Part shown: piece by piece, positions 33,891 through 42,029 of the stretch
Layout: the number at the start of each line of letters is the position of its first letter
How positions within the stretch are numbered: position 1 is the stretch's first letter
Assembly: GCF_000373565.1 (NCBI RefSeq)
Contig: NZ_KB891851.1
Coordinates: 186,001 to 250,000 of the forward strand
Reading direction: 5' to 3'
From: Streptomyces sp. HmicA12
Lineage (GTDB): Bacteria; Actinomycetota; Actinomycetes; Streptomycetales; Streptomycetaceae
Length of the DNA stretch: 64,000 nucleotides
Program-made: the position numbers and the translations under genes
The notes under the pieces: generated by a model
What the model was told of the DNA's origin: nothing
The model's input: only the letters and a program-made list of their open reading frames with translations
Database searches by the model: none

Positions 33891-35018
33891 GTGCAGCCAG
33901 CAAGTGAATCCCCCCAGCCGCAGGGCCGTCTCCACCGGGCGCGTGTGCTCTACCAGAACGTCTCCAAGCGCAGGACCGCCTGGCTGCTGCTCAAGGACAC
34001 CGTCAACTCCTGCATGGAGTACCGCATCCTGGGCCTGGCCGCCGAGGCGGCGTTCTTCACGCTGCTGTCGGTGCCGCCCCTGCTGTTGTCGCTGGTCGGA
34101 CTGCTCGCCTACGTCGACGCGTGGACCGGCGCCAACACCATCGAGGGGGTCCGCGACAACATCCTGGAGGCCTCGCGCACCGTCCTCACCGACGAGGGCG
34201 TACGGGAGATCGCGCAGCCGATCCTGGACGACGTCCTCAAGGGCGGCCGCCCCGACGTCATCTCCATCGGCTTCCTCATCTCGCTGTGGTCGGGCTCGCG
34301 CGCGGTGTCGACGTTCGTCGACACCGTGACGGTGATGTACGGCCTCGACGGTGTGCGCGGCATCGTCAAAACGCGGCTGCTCGCGTTCCTGCTGTTCCTG
34401 GTGGGCCTGGTGGTGGGATCGGTGGCGCTGCCGTTGATGATCGCCGGTCCCGACGCGGTCATCGCCCTCGTCCCGTGGTCGGAGACGCTCGTCCAGATCC
34501 TGTACTGGCCGGTCGTCCTGATCCTCTCGATCGCCTTCCTCACGACGCTGTACCACGTGTCCGTGCCGGTGCGCTCGCCGTGGATCGAGGACGTGCCGGG
34601 GGCGCTGGTGGCGCTCGCGATGTGGATCCCGGGCAGCTTCCTGCTGCGGCTGTACATCACCAACACCATCGAGGGCCCGACGATCTACGGCTCGCTGGCC
34701 GCGCCGGTCGCGGTGCTCCTGTGGATCGGCGTGTCCGCGTTCGCGGTGCTCGTCGGCGCCGCGGTGAACGCCGCGATCGACCGGGTGTGGCCCTCGGTCG
34801 CCACGGCCGCGGCGCGGGCCGCGAACGAGCGGGTGCGGACGGCTGTCGCCGCGCAGCTGGTGGCCCGCTCCGAGGCGGCGCGGGATCCGGACGACCCCGA
34901 CATGCCGTCCGAGTTCCCCGAGCGCTGGTCGAAGTTCCTGCCCCCGGAGGACGTGACGTCACGCCTGCGGACGACCCACACCCGCCGCGACGTTCCTCCG
35001 GAGGACGAGGAGGCCTGA
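33891..35018 (+). CDS. YihY/virulence factor BrkB family membrane protein
   Basis: 375 residues, GTG start. The family's six-helix core occupies about residues 45-320, starting with YRILGLAAEAAFFTLLSVPPLLLSLVG and including the diagnostic IYGSLAAPVAVLLWIGVSAFAVLVGAAVNAA block. The hydrophilic C-terminal tail (about 320-375) is charged. The molecular role of the family is not settled; older annotation as ribonuclease BN is wrong for these proteins. It is divergent from the Pls-like operon, and a role in export or tolerance of a polycation is possible but unsupported beyond location. Confidence 0.9.
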   Translation: MQPASESPQPQGRLHRARVLYQNVSKRRTAWLLLKDTVNSCMEYRILGLAAEAAFFTLLSVPPLLLSLVGLLAYVDAWTGANTIEGVRDNILEASRTVLTDEGVREIAQPILDDVLKGGRPDVISIGFLISLWSGSRAVSTFVDTVTVMYGLDGVRGIVKTRLLAFLLFLVGLVVGSVALPLMIAGPDAVIALVPWSETLVQILYWPVVLILSIAFLTTLYHVSVPVRSPWIEDVPGALVALAMWIPGSFLLRLYITNTIEGPTIYGSLAAPVAVLLWIGVSAFAVLVGAAVNAAIDRVWPSVATAAARAANERVRTAVAAQLVARSEAARDPDDPDMPSEFPERWSKFLPPEDVTSRLRTTHTRRDVPPEDEEA

Positions 35019-35112
35019 CGCCCGGCCCCGCCGTCTCGGGGCGGCGCCCCCGGCGCGGGGTGAGCGCTTCATCGGGCGGCCGGTACAGCGCCGTTCGCGG
35101 GTGATCGCCCGG

Positions 35113-35150
35113 TGGGGGCTGGTCGCGCAGTTCCCCGCGCCCCTTATGGG
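35113..35150. repeat. Dispersed Streptomyces intergenic repeat / terminator-like element
   Basis: The sequence GGGGGCTGGTCGCGCAG (35113-35129) continuing into TTCCCCGCGCCCC (35130-35142) lies between two convergent genes. I recognise this block from many Streptomyces intergenic regions, where near-identical copies sit at gene ends. Its arms can form GC-rich stem-loops, so a bidirectional terminator role for the yihY-type and NmrA-like genes is plausible. Only one copy was noticed in this window. Confidence 0.65.
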
Positions 35151-35185
35151 GCTGGTCCTGGCCCGCGTCCCCGGCGGGGTGCCCC

Positions 35186-36058
35186 CTACTTCCAGGTGCC
35201 GGATGTCGCCGTCTGCGTGGCGAACGCGGAGAAGGGGCGTGGGGCGCGGCCGAGGACCCGCTCCACGGCACCGGTCACCGACTCGTTGCGGCCGTCCAGG
35301 AGCGTGCCGAACAGGTCGACCAGGAACGCCACTTCCTCCTCCGGGACACCGAACTCCCGCAGCGCGGCCCCGTACTCCCGCACCGGCACCGCCACATACC
35401 GCTTCGGCGAGCCCGTGGCCCGCCCCACCTCCGCCAGCGCCTCGCCCCACGTGAGCGCCTGGGGCCCGGTCAGTTCCACGACCTGGCCCGCGTACCGGTC
35501 CGTCGTGTCCCGGAGCACCGTCACCGCAACGTCCGCGATGTCCCGTACGTCGATGAAGGGCTCGTGCAGGGCGTCCGGCGCGGCGAACGCCAGCTCGGCG
35601 CCCCGCACCTGTTCGAGCAGCGGCCCCTCGCTGAAGGTCTGGTCGAACCACGCGCACCGCAGGACCGTCCAGTCCGCCCCCGACGCGCGCAGCGCCGCCT
35701 CCGCGGGCAGCGCCTGATCCTCGCCGCGCGCCGAGAGCAGCACGAGCCTGCGCACCCCGAGGGCCACCGCCCGGCGGGCCAGCGCGCCCACCGCGTCGGC
35801 CGCGCCCGGCGCCCCGACGTCCGGCGGGTACACCAGGTACGCCCCGTCGGCGCCGCGCAGCGCCGCGTCCCACGTGCCCGGGTCGGCCCAGTCGAACCGC
35901 ACCTCGCCCGAGCGCGATGCCGCCCGCACGGTGAGCCCGGCGGCGCGCGCCGCGTCCGCGACCCGGCTCCCCGTCCGCCCGGTCGCGCCGGTCACCAGCA
36001 CGGTCGTCACCGTCTTCACGTGCTCTGTGTGCTGCTTGTCCCGCGTGTTTTCTGTCAT
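35186..36058 (-). CDS. NmrA-like NAD(P)-binding protein (atypical SDR)
   Basis: About 290 residues from ATG 36058. The Rossmann motif is VLVTGATGRTGSRVADAA near residues 20-37. Further in are ADGAYLVYPPDVGAPG, LVLLSARGEDQ, and DIADVAVTVLRD with the ELTGPQALTWGEAL segment, all typical of the NmrA/TMR-like atypical short-chain dehydrogenases (SDR_a5). These sense or use NAD(P)H and lack the usual Tyr-x3-Lys catalytic pair. The gene is divergent from an AraC regulator (81-nt gap), which probably controls it. Confidence 0.88.
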   Translation of the reverse strand: MTENTRDKQHTEHVKTVTTVLVTGATGRTGSRVADAARAAGLTVRAASRSGEVRFDWADPGTWDAALRGADGAYLVYPPDVGAPGAADAVGALARRAVALGVRRLVLLSARGEDQALPAEAALRASGADWTVLRCAWFDQTFSEGPLLEQVRGAELAFAAPDALHEPFIDVRDIADVAVTVLRDTTDRYAGQVVELTGPQALTWGEALAEVGRATGSPKRYVAVPVREYGAALREFGVPEEEVAFLVDLFGTLLDGRNESVTGAVERVLGRAPRPFSAFATQTATSGTWK

Positions 36059-36139
36059 GCGTTCAGTCAACTGCCGCCCCGCGCACGCCGACATCGGTGA
36101 GCCGCTCACTCCCATACGCGTCCGTCTACGCTGGCCGGT

Positions 36140-37084
36140 ATGGACGTATTCGCAGGGCTCCTGGAGGGGCCGCGGGCGCGCGGGGCCTTCATGATCCGGG
36201 CCTGCTTCGAGCCGCCGTGGTCCCTGCGGATCGCCGACGAGGCGCCGCTCACCGTCATGATCATGGACGAGGGCGAGGCGTGGATCCTCCCCGAGGGGCC
36301 GGGCGGCGACGCCGTACCGCGGCACATCCGCCCCGGGGACATCGCCATCGCCCGCGGCCCGGACCCGTACGTCTGCTGCGACGACCCGGCGACCGCGCCG
36401 CGCGCCGAGATCGGCCCCGGCCAGGCCTGCCGCCCGCTCGGCCCGGCGCACGTCGGCCGGTACCGGGACCTCGGGGTGCGGGAGTGGGGCGAGGCGCGGG
36501 GCGCGCCCGTGCGGATGCTCATCGGGACGTACCAGATGCGCGGCGAGATCACGGCCCGGCTGCTCGACGCGCTGCCACCGCTGCTCGTCCTGCCGACCGA
36601 GGTGTGGCGGTGCCCGCTGACCCCGCTGGTCGCCGACGAGATCGGCAGGGACGAGCCGGGCCAGGAGGTCGTCCTCGACCGGCTCCTCGACCTGCTGCTC
36701 ATCGCGTCGCTGCGGGCCTGGTTCGCCCGCCCGGAGGCGGTCGCGCCGGCCTGGTACCGGGCGCTCGGCGACCCGGTCGTCGGCCCCGCGCTGCGGCTGA
36801 TCCAGGACGACCCGGCGCACCCGTGGAGCGTCACCGAACTCGCCGAGAAGGCCGGGGTGTCGCGGGCCGGGCTCGCCCGCCGCTTCACCGAACTGGTCGG
36901 CGAGCCCCCGATGACGTACCTGACGGGCTGGCGGCTCGCGCTCGCGGCGGACGCGCTGCGCGACGGCGACAAGGAGCTGACGGTCGCGGCGATAGCGCGC
37001 CGGGTCGGGTACGGGAGCGCCTTCGCCCTGTCGAGCGCGTTCAAGCGGGTGTACGGCGTGAGCCCGCAGGAGTACCGGTCGTGA
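36140..37084 (+). CDS. AraC family regulator with cupin_6 sensor domain
   Basis: 314 residues. The N-terminal cupin region (about 1-190) includes LTVMIMDEGEAWILPEG and IRPGDIAIARGPDPYV. The C-terminal AraC DNA-binding domain (about 205-312) has WSVTELAEKAGVSRAGLARRFTELVG (first HTH) and LTVAAIARRVGYGSAFALSSAFKRVYGVSPQEYR (second HTH and family signature). The divergent NmrA-like gene is the likely target. The second AraC gene starts with a GTGA overlap, so both are translated as a unit. Confidence 0.92.
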   Translation: MDVFAGLLEGPRARGAFMIRACFEPPWSLRIADEAPLTVMIMDEGEAWILPEGPGGDAVPRHIRPGDIAIARGPDPYVCCDDPATAPRAEIGPGQACRPLGPAHVGRYRDLGVREWGEARGAPVRMLIGTYQMRGEITARLLDALPPLLVLPTEVWRCPLTPLVADEIGRDEPGQEVVLDRLLDLLLIASLRAWFARPEAVAPAWYRALGDPVVGPALRLIQDDPAHPWSVTELAEKAGVSRAGLARRFTELVGEPPMTYLTGWRLALAADALRDGDKELTVAAIARRVGYGSAFALSSAFKRVYGVSPQEYRS

Positions 37085-37782
37085 CGGGCGACGGTGGGTA
37101 CGAGGAGCGGACGGCCCTGGTGCCCGGCGCCGTCGTGTGGCGGCGCACCGTCGACCCGGCCCGGGGCCCTGCCGCGCCGGTGCTGCCCGACGGCTGCATG
37201 GATCTGCTGTGGGTGGAGGGGGAGTTGAGGGTCGCGGGCCCCGACACCCGGGCCCACCGCCCCGCCCCCGCCGCCGTCACCCGGTACGCGGGCATCCGGT
37301 TCGCGCCCGGCGCGGCCCCCGCCTGCCTCGGCGTCCCCGCCCACGAACTGCGGGACCGCGGTGTCGGCCTGGCCGAGCTGTGGCCGTCCGCGCGGGTGCG
37401 GCGGCTCACCGAGCGCATCGGTGAATCGCCCGACCCCGCGGCCGAGTTGGAGGCGCTGGCGGTCCGTCTGGCGGACGCCACGGGCCCGCCCGACCCGCGG
37501 CTCGCCGGCATCGTCCGCACCCTGCGCGCGGGTGCCACCGTCGCCGAGACCGCGCGCCGCGCGGGGCTCAACACCCGTGTCCTGCACCGCCGTTCACTCG
37601 CCGCCTTCGGCTACGGACCCAAGACGCTCGCCCGGATCCTCCGCCTCCAGCGCGCCCTCGCCCTGGCCCGCGCGGGCGTCCCCTTCGCCGAGACGTCGTA
37701 CCGCGCCGGGTACACGGACCAGGCCCATCTCGCCCGCGAGGTGAAGGACTTGACGGGAGACACGCTGCGCCGCCTCGTGTGA
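37081..37782 (+). CDS. AraC family regulator (DUF6597 sensor), translationally coupled
   Basis: 233 residues, starting GTG 37081 and overlapping the previous stop by 4 nt. The N-terminal ~100 residues contain VLPDGCMDLLWVEGELRVAGPDT and YAGIRFAPGAAPACLGVPA, the DUF6597 module that precedes many actinobacterial AraC HTHs. The C-terminal HTH pair includes AETARRAGLNTRVLHRRSLAAFGYGPKTLARILRLQ and PFAETSYRAGYTDQAHLAREVKDLTG. Two unrelated AraC types in one operon is uncommon; they may respond to different ligands and share targets. Confidence 0.9.
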   Translation: MTGDGGYEERTALVPGAVVWRRTVDPARGPAAPVLPDGCMDLLWVEGELRVAGPDTRAHRPAPAAVTRYAGIRFAPGAAPACLGVPAHELRDRGVGLAELWPSARVRRLTERIGESPDPAAELEALAVRLADATGPPDPRLAGIVRTLRAGATVAETARRAGLNTRVLHRRSLAAFGYGPKTLARILRLQRALALARAGVPFAETSYRAGYTDQAHLAREVKDLTGDTLRRLV

Positions 37783-37967
37783 GGCGACCTGGAGGAAGCC
37801 GTCAGAGGCCCCAGGGAAACCTGTGGGTTCATGTGCGGAGTGTTGCGATCGCGTGGCGTGTTCCGTGAGGATCTGGTGTCGATGCGCTTCGACGGCCATC
37901 GTCACCGGTAGTCGGCATCGGCACCGTGGAGCCGAGCCCGTCGCGCACCGCACCCCGAGGAGCACGC

Positions 37968-38681
37968 ATGACCAGGCGCACCACCCCCTCCCGCCGCACC
38001 TTCGGCGCCCTGTTCGCGGGCGCCGCCGCCGGGGTCCTGCTGCCGGCGGGTACGGCGTCGGCGCGGCCGCGGGGGCGGCTGATCGCGGCCGACGGCTTCC
38101 GCCACGGACTGCGCCATTGGGCCGTCGAGCTGGAGAACGGCGGCAGCGTCACGGCCTCGCGCGGCGTCCTCGACATCGACGTACCGGCCGGTGCGTCCCT
38201 CTGGTTCAGACAACGCCTGACCGGCCCGTACGTCATCTCGTACACGGCCACGCCGGTCGACGAGGGTGGCGTCAACGACCGCGTGTCCGACCTCAACAAC
38301 TTCTGGAACGCGACCGATGTCCGCTCCCCACGCGACCTCTTCGCCACCACCCGCACCGGCGCGCTCGCCGACTACGACTACCTCACTACGTACTACGCGG
38401 GCTTCGGCGCGAACTACAACACCACGACCCGGCTGCGCCGTTACGTCGGCGAGAGCGGGGTGCGGCCCCTGGTCTACGACTACCCGGGGCCGCTCCTCAC
38501 CGCGAACGAGCCGAACCGGGTCCGGATCGTCTCGGACGGCTCCACGGTCCAGTGGTGGAACAACGGGCAACTGGTCTTCGACTACACCGACCCCGAGCCG
38601 TACACGAGCGGGCACTTCGCGTTCCGTACGACGTGGAGCCACTTCCGCCTCGCCGACTTCGAGGTGCGCCGCCCCCGGTAG
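37968..38681 (+). CDS. Secreted DUF6250 protein (carbohydrate-associated)
   Basis: About 237 residues from ATG 37968, with GAGGAGC upstream. A twin-arginine-type signal (SRRTFGALFAGAAAG, then an alanine-rich cleavage region) indicates export in folded form. The mature part is a single beta-sandwich-like domain with DLNNFWNATD, YYAGFGANYNTTTRLRRY and VRIVSDGSTVQWWNNGQLVFDY, which I associate with DUF6250 proteins found beside pectin and rhamnogalacturonan enzymes. No catalytic residues are known. The GH43, PL4-type and SGNH esterase genes within 15 kb support a plant-polysaccharide role. Confidence 0.75.
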   Translation: MTRRTTPSRRTFGALFAGAAAGVLLPAGTASARPRGRLIAADGFRHGLRHWAVELENGGSVTASRGVLDIDVPAGASLWFRQRLTGPYVISYTATPVDEGGVNDRVSDLNNFWNATDVRSPRDLFATTRTGALADYDYLTTYYAGFGANYNTTTRLRRYVGESGVRPLVYDYPGPLLTANEPNRVRIVSDGSTVQWWNNGQLVFDYTDPEPYTSGHFAFRTTWSHFRLADFEVRRPR

Positions 38682-38687
38682 CGACGG

Positions 38688-39065
38688 TCAGGCGAACAGG
38701 TCGATCTGGTTCCCGTCCGGATCGTGCGCGACCGCGTACCGCTGGCCCCAGGGCGCGTCGAACGGCTTGCTCTCACCGTGGTGCCCGGCGGCGGTCACCG
38801 TGTCGTACGCGGCGTCGACCCCGGCGGCGTCGCCGCAGTGGAAGGCGAGCGCGATCCGGCCGGTGCCGCGGCCCGGCGCGTCCTCGACCGGGTCGAACAT
38901 CAACCGGATGCCGCCCGCCAACTCCACCTCCACGTGCGGCAGTTGCTCGGCCCCCTCCGGGAACGAGAGGCCGAGGAGGCGGTAGAAGGCGAGTGCGGCG
39001 GCCAGGTCGGAGGTGGCGACGCCGATGGCGTCCATACGGATCTCACGGTTGCTGATGTCGTTCAT
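38688..39065 (-). CDS. VOC (glyoxalase-fold) family protein
   Basis: 125 residues from ATG 39065. Paired beta-alpha-beta-beta-beta modules are visible: IGVATSDLAAALAFYRLLGLSF at the N-terminus and GQRYAVAHDPDGNQIDLF at the C-terminus, the classic vicinal oxygen chelate ending with a metal-ligand-type acidic residue. Members include dioxygenases, glyoxalases and antibiotic-binding resistance proteins. The substrate cannot be assigned. It converges on the DUF6250 gene with a 6-nt gap. Confidence 0.87.
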   Translation of the reverse strand: MNDISNREIRMDAIGVATSDLAAALAFYRLLGLSFPEGAEQLPHVEVELAGGIRLMFDPVEDAPGRGTGRIALAFHCGDAAGVDAAYDTVTAAGHHGESKPFDAPWGQRYAVAHDPDGNQIDLFA

Positions 39066-39190
39066 GCGCTCACCGTAGGCGCGCGGCGCGCCCACGGTCT
39101 TGTACGAAACGGACGCGGCGCATCTCCTTGTTCGGGCCGCCGGGCGGACTTACACAGGAAGGGCCCAGACCGCCAGGCGGAGGGGGAACG

Positions 39191-39859
39191 ATGTCCGCGC
39201 CCACCCTGAGCACCGCCCCGAGCAAGCACCCACCGAGCCCCGTCACCCTGGAAGGCGACTACGATCCGGCGCTCTCGCGCTGGCTGTGGCTGGTGAAGTG
39301 GATCCTCGCGATCCCGCACTACGTCCTGCTGTTGTTCCTGTGGATCGCGCACGCCGTCGTCACCGTCATCGCCTTCTTCGCGATCCTGTTCACCACCCGC
39401 TACCCGAGGGCCCTGTTCGACTTCAACCTCGGGGTGCTGCGCTGGACCTGGCGCGTCGGCTACTACTCGTACGGCGCGCTCGGCACCGACCGCTATCCGC
39501 CCTTCACGCTCGGCGCCGCGCCCGACTACCCGGCCCGCCTCGACGTCGCCTACCCCGAGGACCTCAACCGCTGGCTGGTGCTCATCAAGGGCTGGCTGCT
39601 CGTGCTGCCCCAGCTGTTCCTGCTGTCGCTCCTGGTCGGCTCCTCCACGACGGCCGTCGGCCTGTGCGGGCTGCTCACCTTCTACGCCGGCGTGGCCCTC
39701 CTGTTCACGGGCGTCTACCCGCGCGGCATGTACGACCTGAACGTCGGCCTGCACCGCTGGGCCGCACGCGTGCTCGCCTACGCGTACCTGATGACCGACG
39801 TGTACCCGCCCTTCCGGCTCGACCAGGGAGGGCGCGAGCGGCAGCTCATCGACCAGTAG
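39191..39859 (+). CDS. DUF4389 domain membrane protein
   Basis: 222 residues from ATG 39191. Two DUF4389 repeats, each a membrane hairpin, are visible. The first has LSRWLWLVKWILAIPHYVLL and later RYPRALFDFNLGVLRWTWRV; the second has LNRWLVLIKGWLLVLPQLFL and YPRGMYDLNVGLHRWAARV. YPPF follows each repeat (RYPPFTL, VYPPFRL). Four to five transmembrane helices. The family is actinobacterial, of unknown function. It is an isolated plus-strand gene with a short gap to mmuM. Confidence 0.85.
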   Translation: MSAPTLSTAPSKHPPSPVTLEGDYDPALSRWLWLVKWILAIPHYVLLLFLWIAHAVVTVIAFFAILFTTRYPRALFDFNLGVLRWTWRVGYYSYGALGTDRYPPFTLGAAPDYPARLDVAYPEDLNRWLVLIKGWLLVLPQLFLLSLLVGSSTTAVGLCGLLTFYAGVALLFTGVYPRGMYDLNVGLHRWAARVLAYAYLMTDVYPPFRLDQGGRERQLIDQ

Positions 39860-39931
39860 GGCGTACCAGGGGCGACGGGGGCGCACGAGGCAGGCGGGAG
39901 TCTGAAGACTGGCCCTAGTAGCGTCGACGTC

Positions 39932-40903
39932 ATGAACAGTGTTCCTGGCGGTGAGGCGTTCCCGTCGCTCGGTTCCGACGACCCGGTCCTCGTCCTCGAC
40001 GGCGGCCTCTCCAACCAGCTGGAGGCCGCCGGGCACGACCTGAGCGACGAGCTGTGGTCGGCGCGGCTGCTCGACGAGCACCCCGAGGCGATCGTCGCGG
40101 CCCACCGCACGTACTACGAGGCGGGCGCGAGCGTCGCCATCACCGCCAGCTATCAGGCGACGTTCGAGGGGTTCGCGCGGCGCGGCATCGGACGGGCGCG
40201 GGCCGCCGAACTCATGGCCCTGAGCGTCGAGTTGGCCCGGGAGGCGGCGCGGCGGGCGCGGGTCGAGCGGCCGCTGTGGGTGGCCGCGTCGGCCGGGCCC
40301 TACGGGGCGATGCTCGCCGACGGTTCGGAGTACCGGGGCCGGTACGGGCTGACCGTGGCGGAACTCGAACGTTTCCACCGGCCCCGCCTCGAAGCCCTCG
40401 CCGCGGCGCGGCCGGACGTGTTCGCCCTGGAGACCGTGCCGGACGCCGACGAGGCACGGGCCCTGCTGCGCGCGGTGCGCGGGCTCGGGGTGCCGGCCTG
40501 GCTCTCGTACAGCATCGACGGGGACCGGACCCGCGCCGGGCAGCCGCTGGACGAGGCGTTCGCACTCGCCGCCGACGTACCCGAGGTGATCGCGGTCGGC
40601 GTCAACTGCTGCGTACCGGGAGACGTGGACCGGGCGATCGAGAGCGCCGCGCGGGTCACCGGGAAGCCGGTGGTGGTGTATCCGAACAGCGGGGAGACCT
40701 GGGACGCGCGGGCACGCCGCTGGGTCGGGCACTCGTCCTTCGCGGGGGAGTCGCTCGCCGGGTGGCGGGATCGGGGAGCCCGGTTGATCGGCGGGTGCTG
40801 CCGGGTGGGGCCCGAGGCCATCAAGGAGACGGCCGACTTCTGCCGCGCACGGCATCGTGCGAGCCCCTCCGATTCCGGTCGAGCGAGCCTCTCCGGCGAT
40901 TGA
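39932..40903 (+). CDS. mmuM: Homocysteine S-methyltransferase
   Basis: 323 residues. The TIM-barrel begins VLDGGLSNQLEAAGHDL. The zinc ligands are in AVGVNCCVPGD and the C-terminal LIGGCCRVGPEAI, the Cys and Cys-Cys pattern of the Pfam S-methyl_trans/BHMT-like family. It transfers a methyl group from S-methylmethionine or SAM to homocysteine, giving methionine. A ~25-residue low-complexity tail follows the catalytic core. The stop codon lies inside the left arm of a hairpin shared with the convergent gene. Confidence 0.9.
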   Translation: MNSVPGGEAFPSLGSDDPVLVLDGGLSNQLEAAGHDLSDELWSARLLDEHPEAIVAAHRTYYEAGASVAITASYQATFEGFARRGIGRARAAELMALSVELAREAARRARVERPLWVAASAGPYGAMLADGSEYRGRYGLTVAELERFHRPRLEALAAARPDVFALETVPDADEARALLRAVRGLGVPAWLSYSIDGDRTRAGQPLDEAFALAADVPEVIAVGVNCCVPGDVDRAIESAARVTGKPVVVYPNSGETWDARARRWVGHSSFAGESLAGWRDRGARLIGGCCRVGPEAIKETADFCRARHRASPSDSGRASLSGD

Positions 40904-40962
40904 GCAGCGGGGTTCGGGGCGGCGACGCGGCCTCGGCGCCGCCCCGGGCAGGTCAATCGCCG
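40894..40962. terminator. Nested bidirectional hairpin overlapping both stop codons
   Basis: Outer arms CGGCGATTGA (40894-40903) and TCAATCGCCG (40953-40962) pair perfectly over 10 bp and contain the TGA stop codons of mmuM and of the convergent SDR gene. An inner 9-bp stem, GGGGCGGCG (40916-40924) with CGCCGCCCC (40937-40945), closes a 12-nt loop. The CGGCGATTGA block is a familiar Streptomyces gene-end sequence. Confidence 0.75.
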
Positions 40963-41780
40963 AAGGCGGTGGCTCGGGTGACCTTTTGCCAGGCCAGTAC
41001 CTCTGTGCGCACCGAGTCGAGATGCCCGAGCACCCGGTCCACCCCCATGTCCCCCAGCGGGAGCCGCAGCGGGGGCGCGTCCGCACCCAGCGCAGAGAGG
41101 ACCGCGGCGGTGGCCTTCGCCGGGTCGCCGGGCTCGTTCCCCGTCGCCTTGTCCGACATGGTGAGGAAGGCTCCGACCGTCTCCTCGTAGCCGGCGATCT
41201 CCGCGCTCGCCGTGCTGCTGAACATCAGGTTCGTGCGGAACGCCCCGGGCTCCACGATCAGCACCTTGACGCCGAGCGGCGCGACCTCCTGGGCGAGCGC
41301 CTCCGAGAACCCCTCCAGGGCGAACTTCGTGGCGCTGTACGCCGCGACGCCGGGGAACGACACCTGCCCTCCCATGCTGCTCATCTGCACGATCGCCCCG
41401 GAGCGACGCGCCCCCATCCCCGGCAGGACGGCGCGCACCAGCGCCGCGGGCCCGAAGAAATGCAGGTCGAACAGGTCCCGCAGCTCCGCGTCGGTGGCCG
41501 CCTACGCCGCGCCGACATGACCGCGGCCCGCGTTGTTCACCAGCACGTCGATCCGGCCGTGCCGGGTGAGGACGCCGGCGACGGCCGCGTCGATCGCGGG
41601 CAGGTCCGTCACGTCCAACGGCACCGCCTCCACGCGCCCGGGATGCGCCGCGACCAGGTCCGCGAGCGTCTCGGGCCTGCGGGCGGTGGCCACGACCGTG
41701 TCACCCTCGGCGACAGCCGCCGAGACGAAGGCGCGGCCGAAACCGCTGTTCGCACCGGTGATCAACCAGACCTTGCTCAT
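40953..41780 (-). pseudogene. SDR oxidoreductase interrupted by an in-frame amber codon
   Basis: The frame from ATG 41780 gives MSKVWLITGANSGFGRAF (cofactor-binding TGxxxGxG) and VLVNNAGRGHVGAA, then a TAG at 41504-41502. It resumes in the same frame with ATDAELRDLFDLHFFGPAAL and continues to YSATKFALEGFSEAL (catalytic Tyr-x3-Lys) and 40953. Family members normally have Glu at the stop position, so one GAG to TAG change explains it. Restarting at GTG/ATG codons downstream would lack the nucleotide-binding fold. It is either a fresh pseudogene, a sequencing error or a suppressed stop. Intact length would be about 275 residues. Confidence 0.85.
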
Positions 41781-42029
41781 CAGTGACCTCAACTCGTCAT
41801 CGGGTGACGGGACTTCGGTGCCCCGTGCGCCGTACTCAAGGTTCCGCGGTCGTCCGCTCGCCGTCCAAGTCCTTCTTCCATCACCGTCGGCTATGCCGAA
41901 TGTGCCGGGGACACGGCGGACCCGCCAGTTCCGTCCGACCCGTTGACCTCCCCGTAACACGCCTCTACCTTCACGTTGTTCGTGATGACGATTGACGTTC
42001 GGCCACTCGGACGAAGGCGTAAGGGGAGT

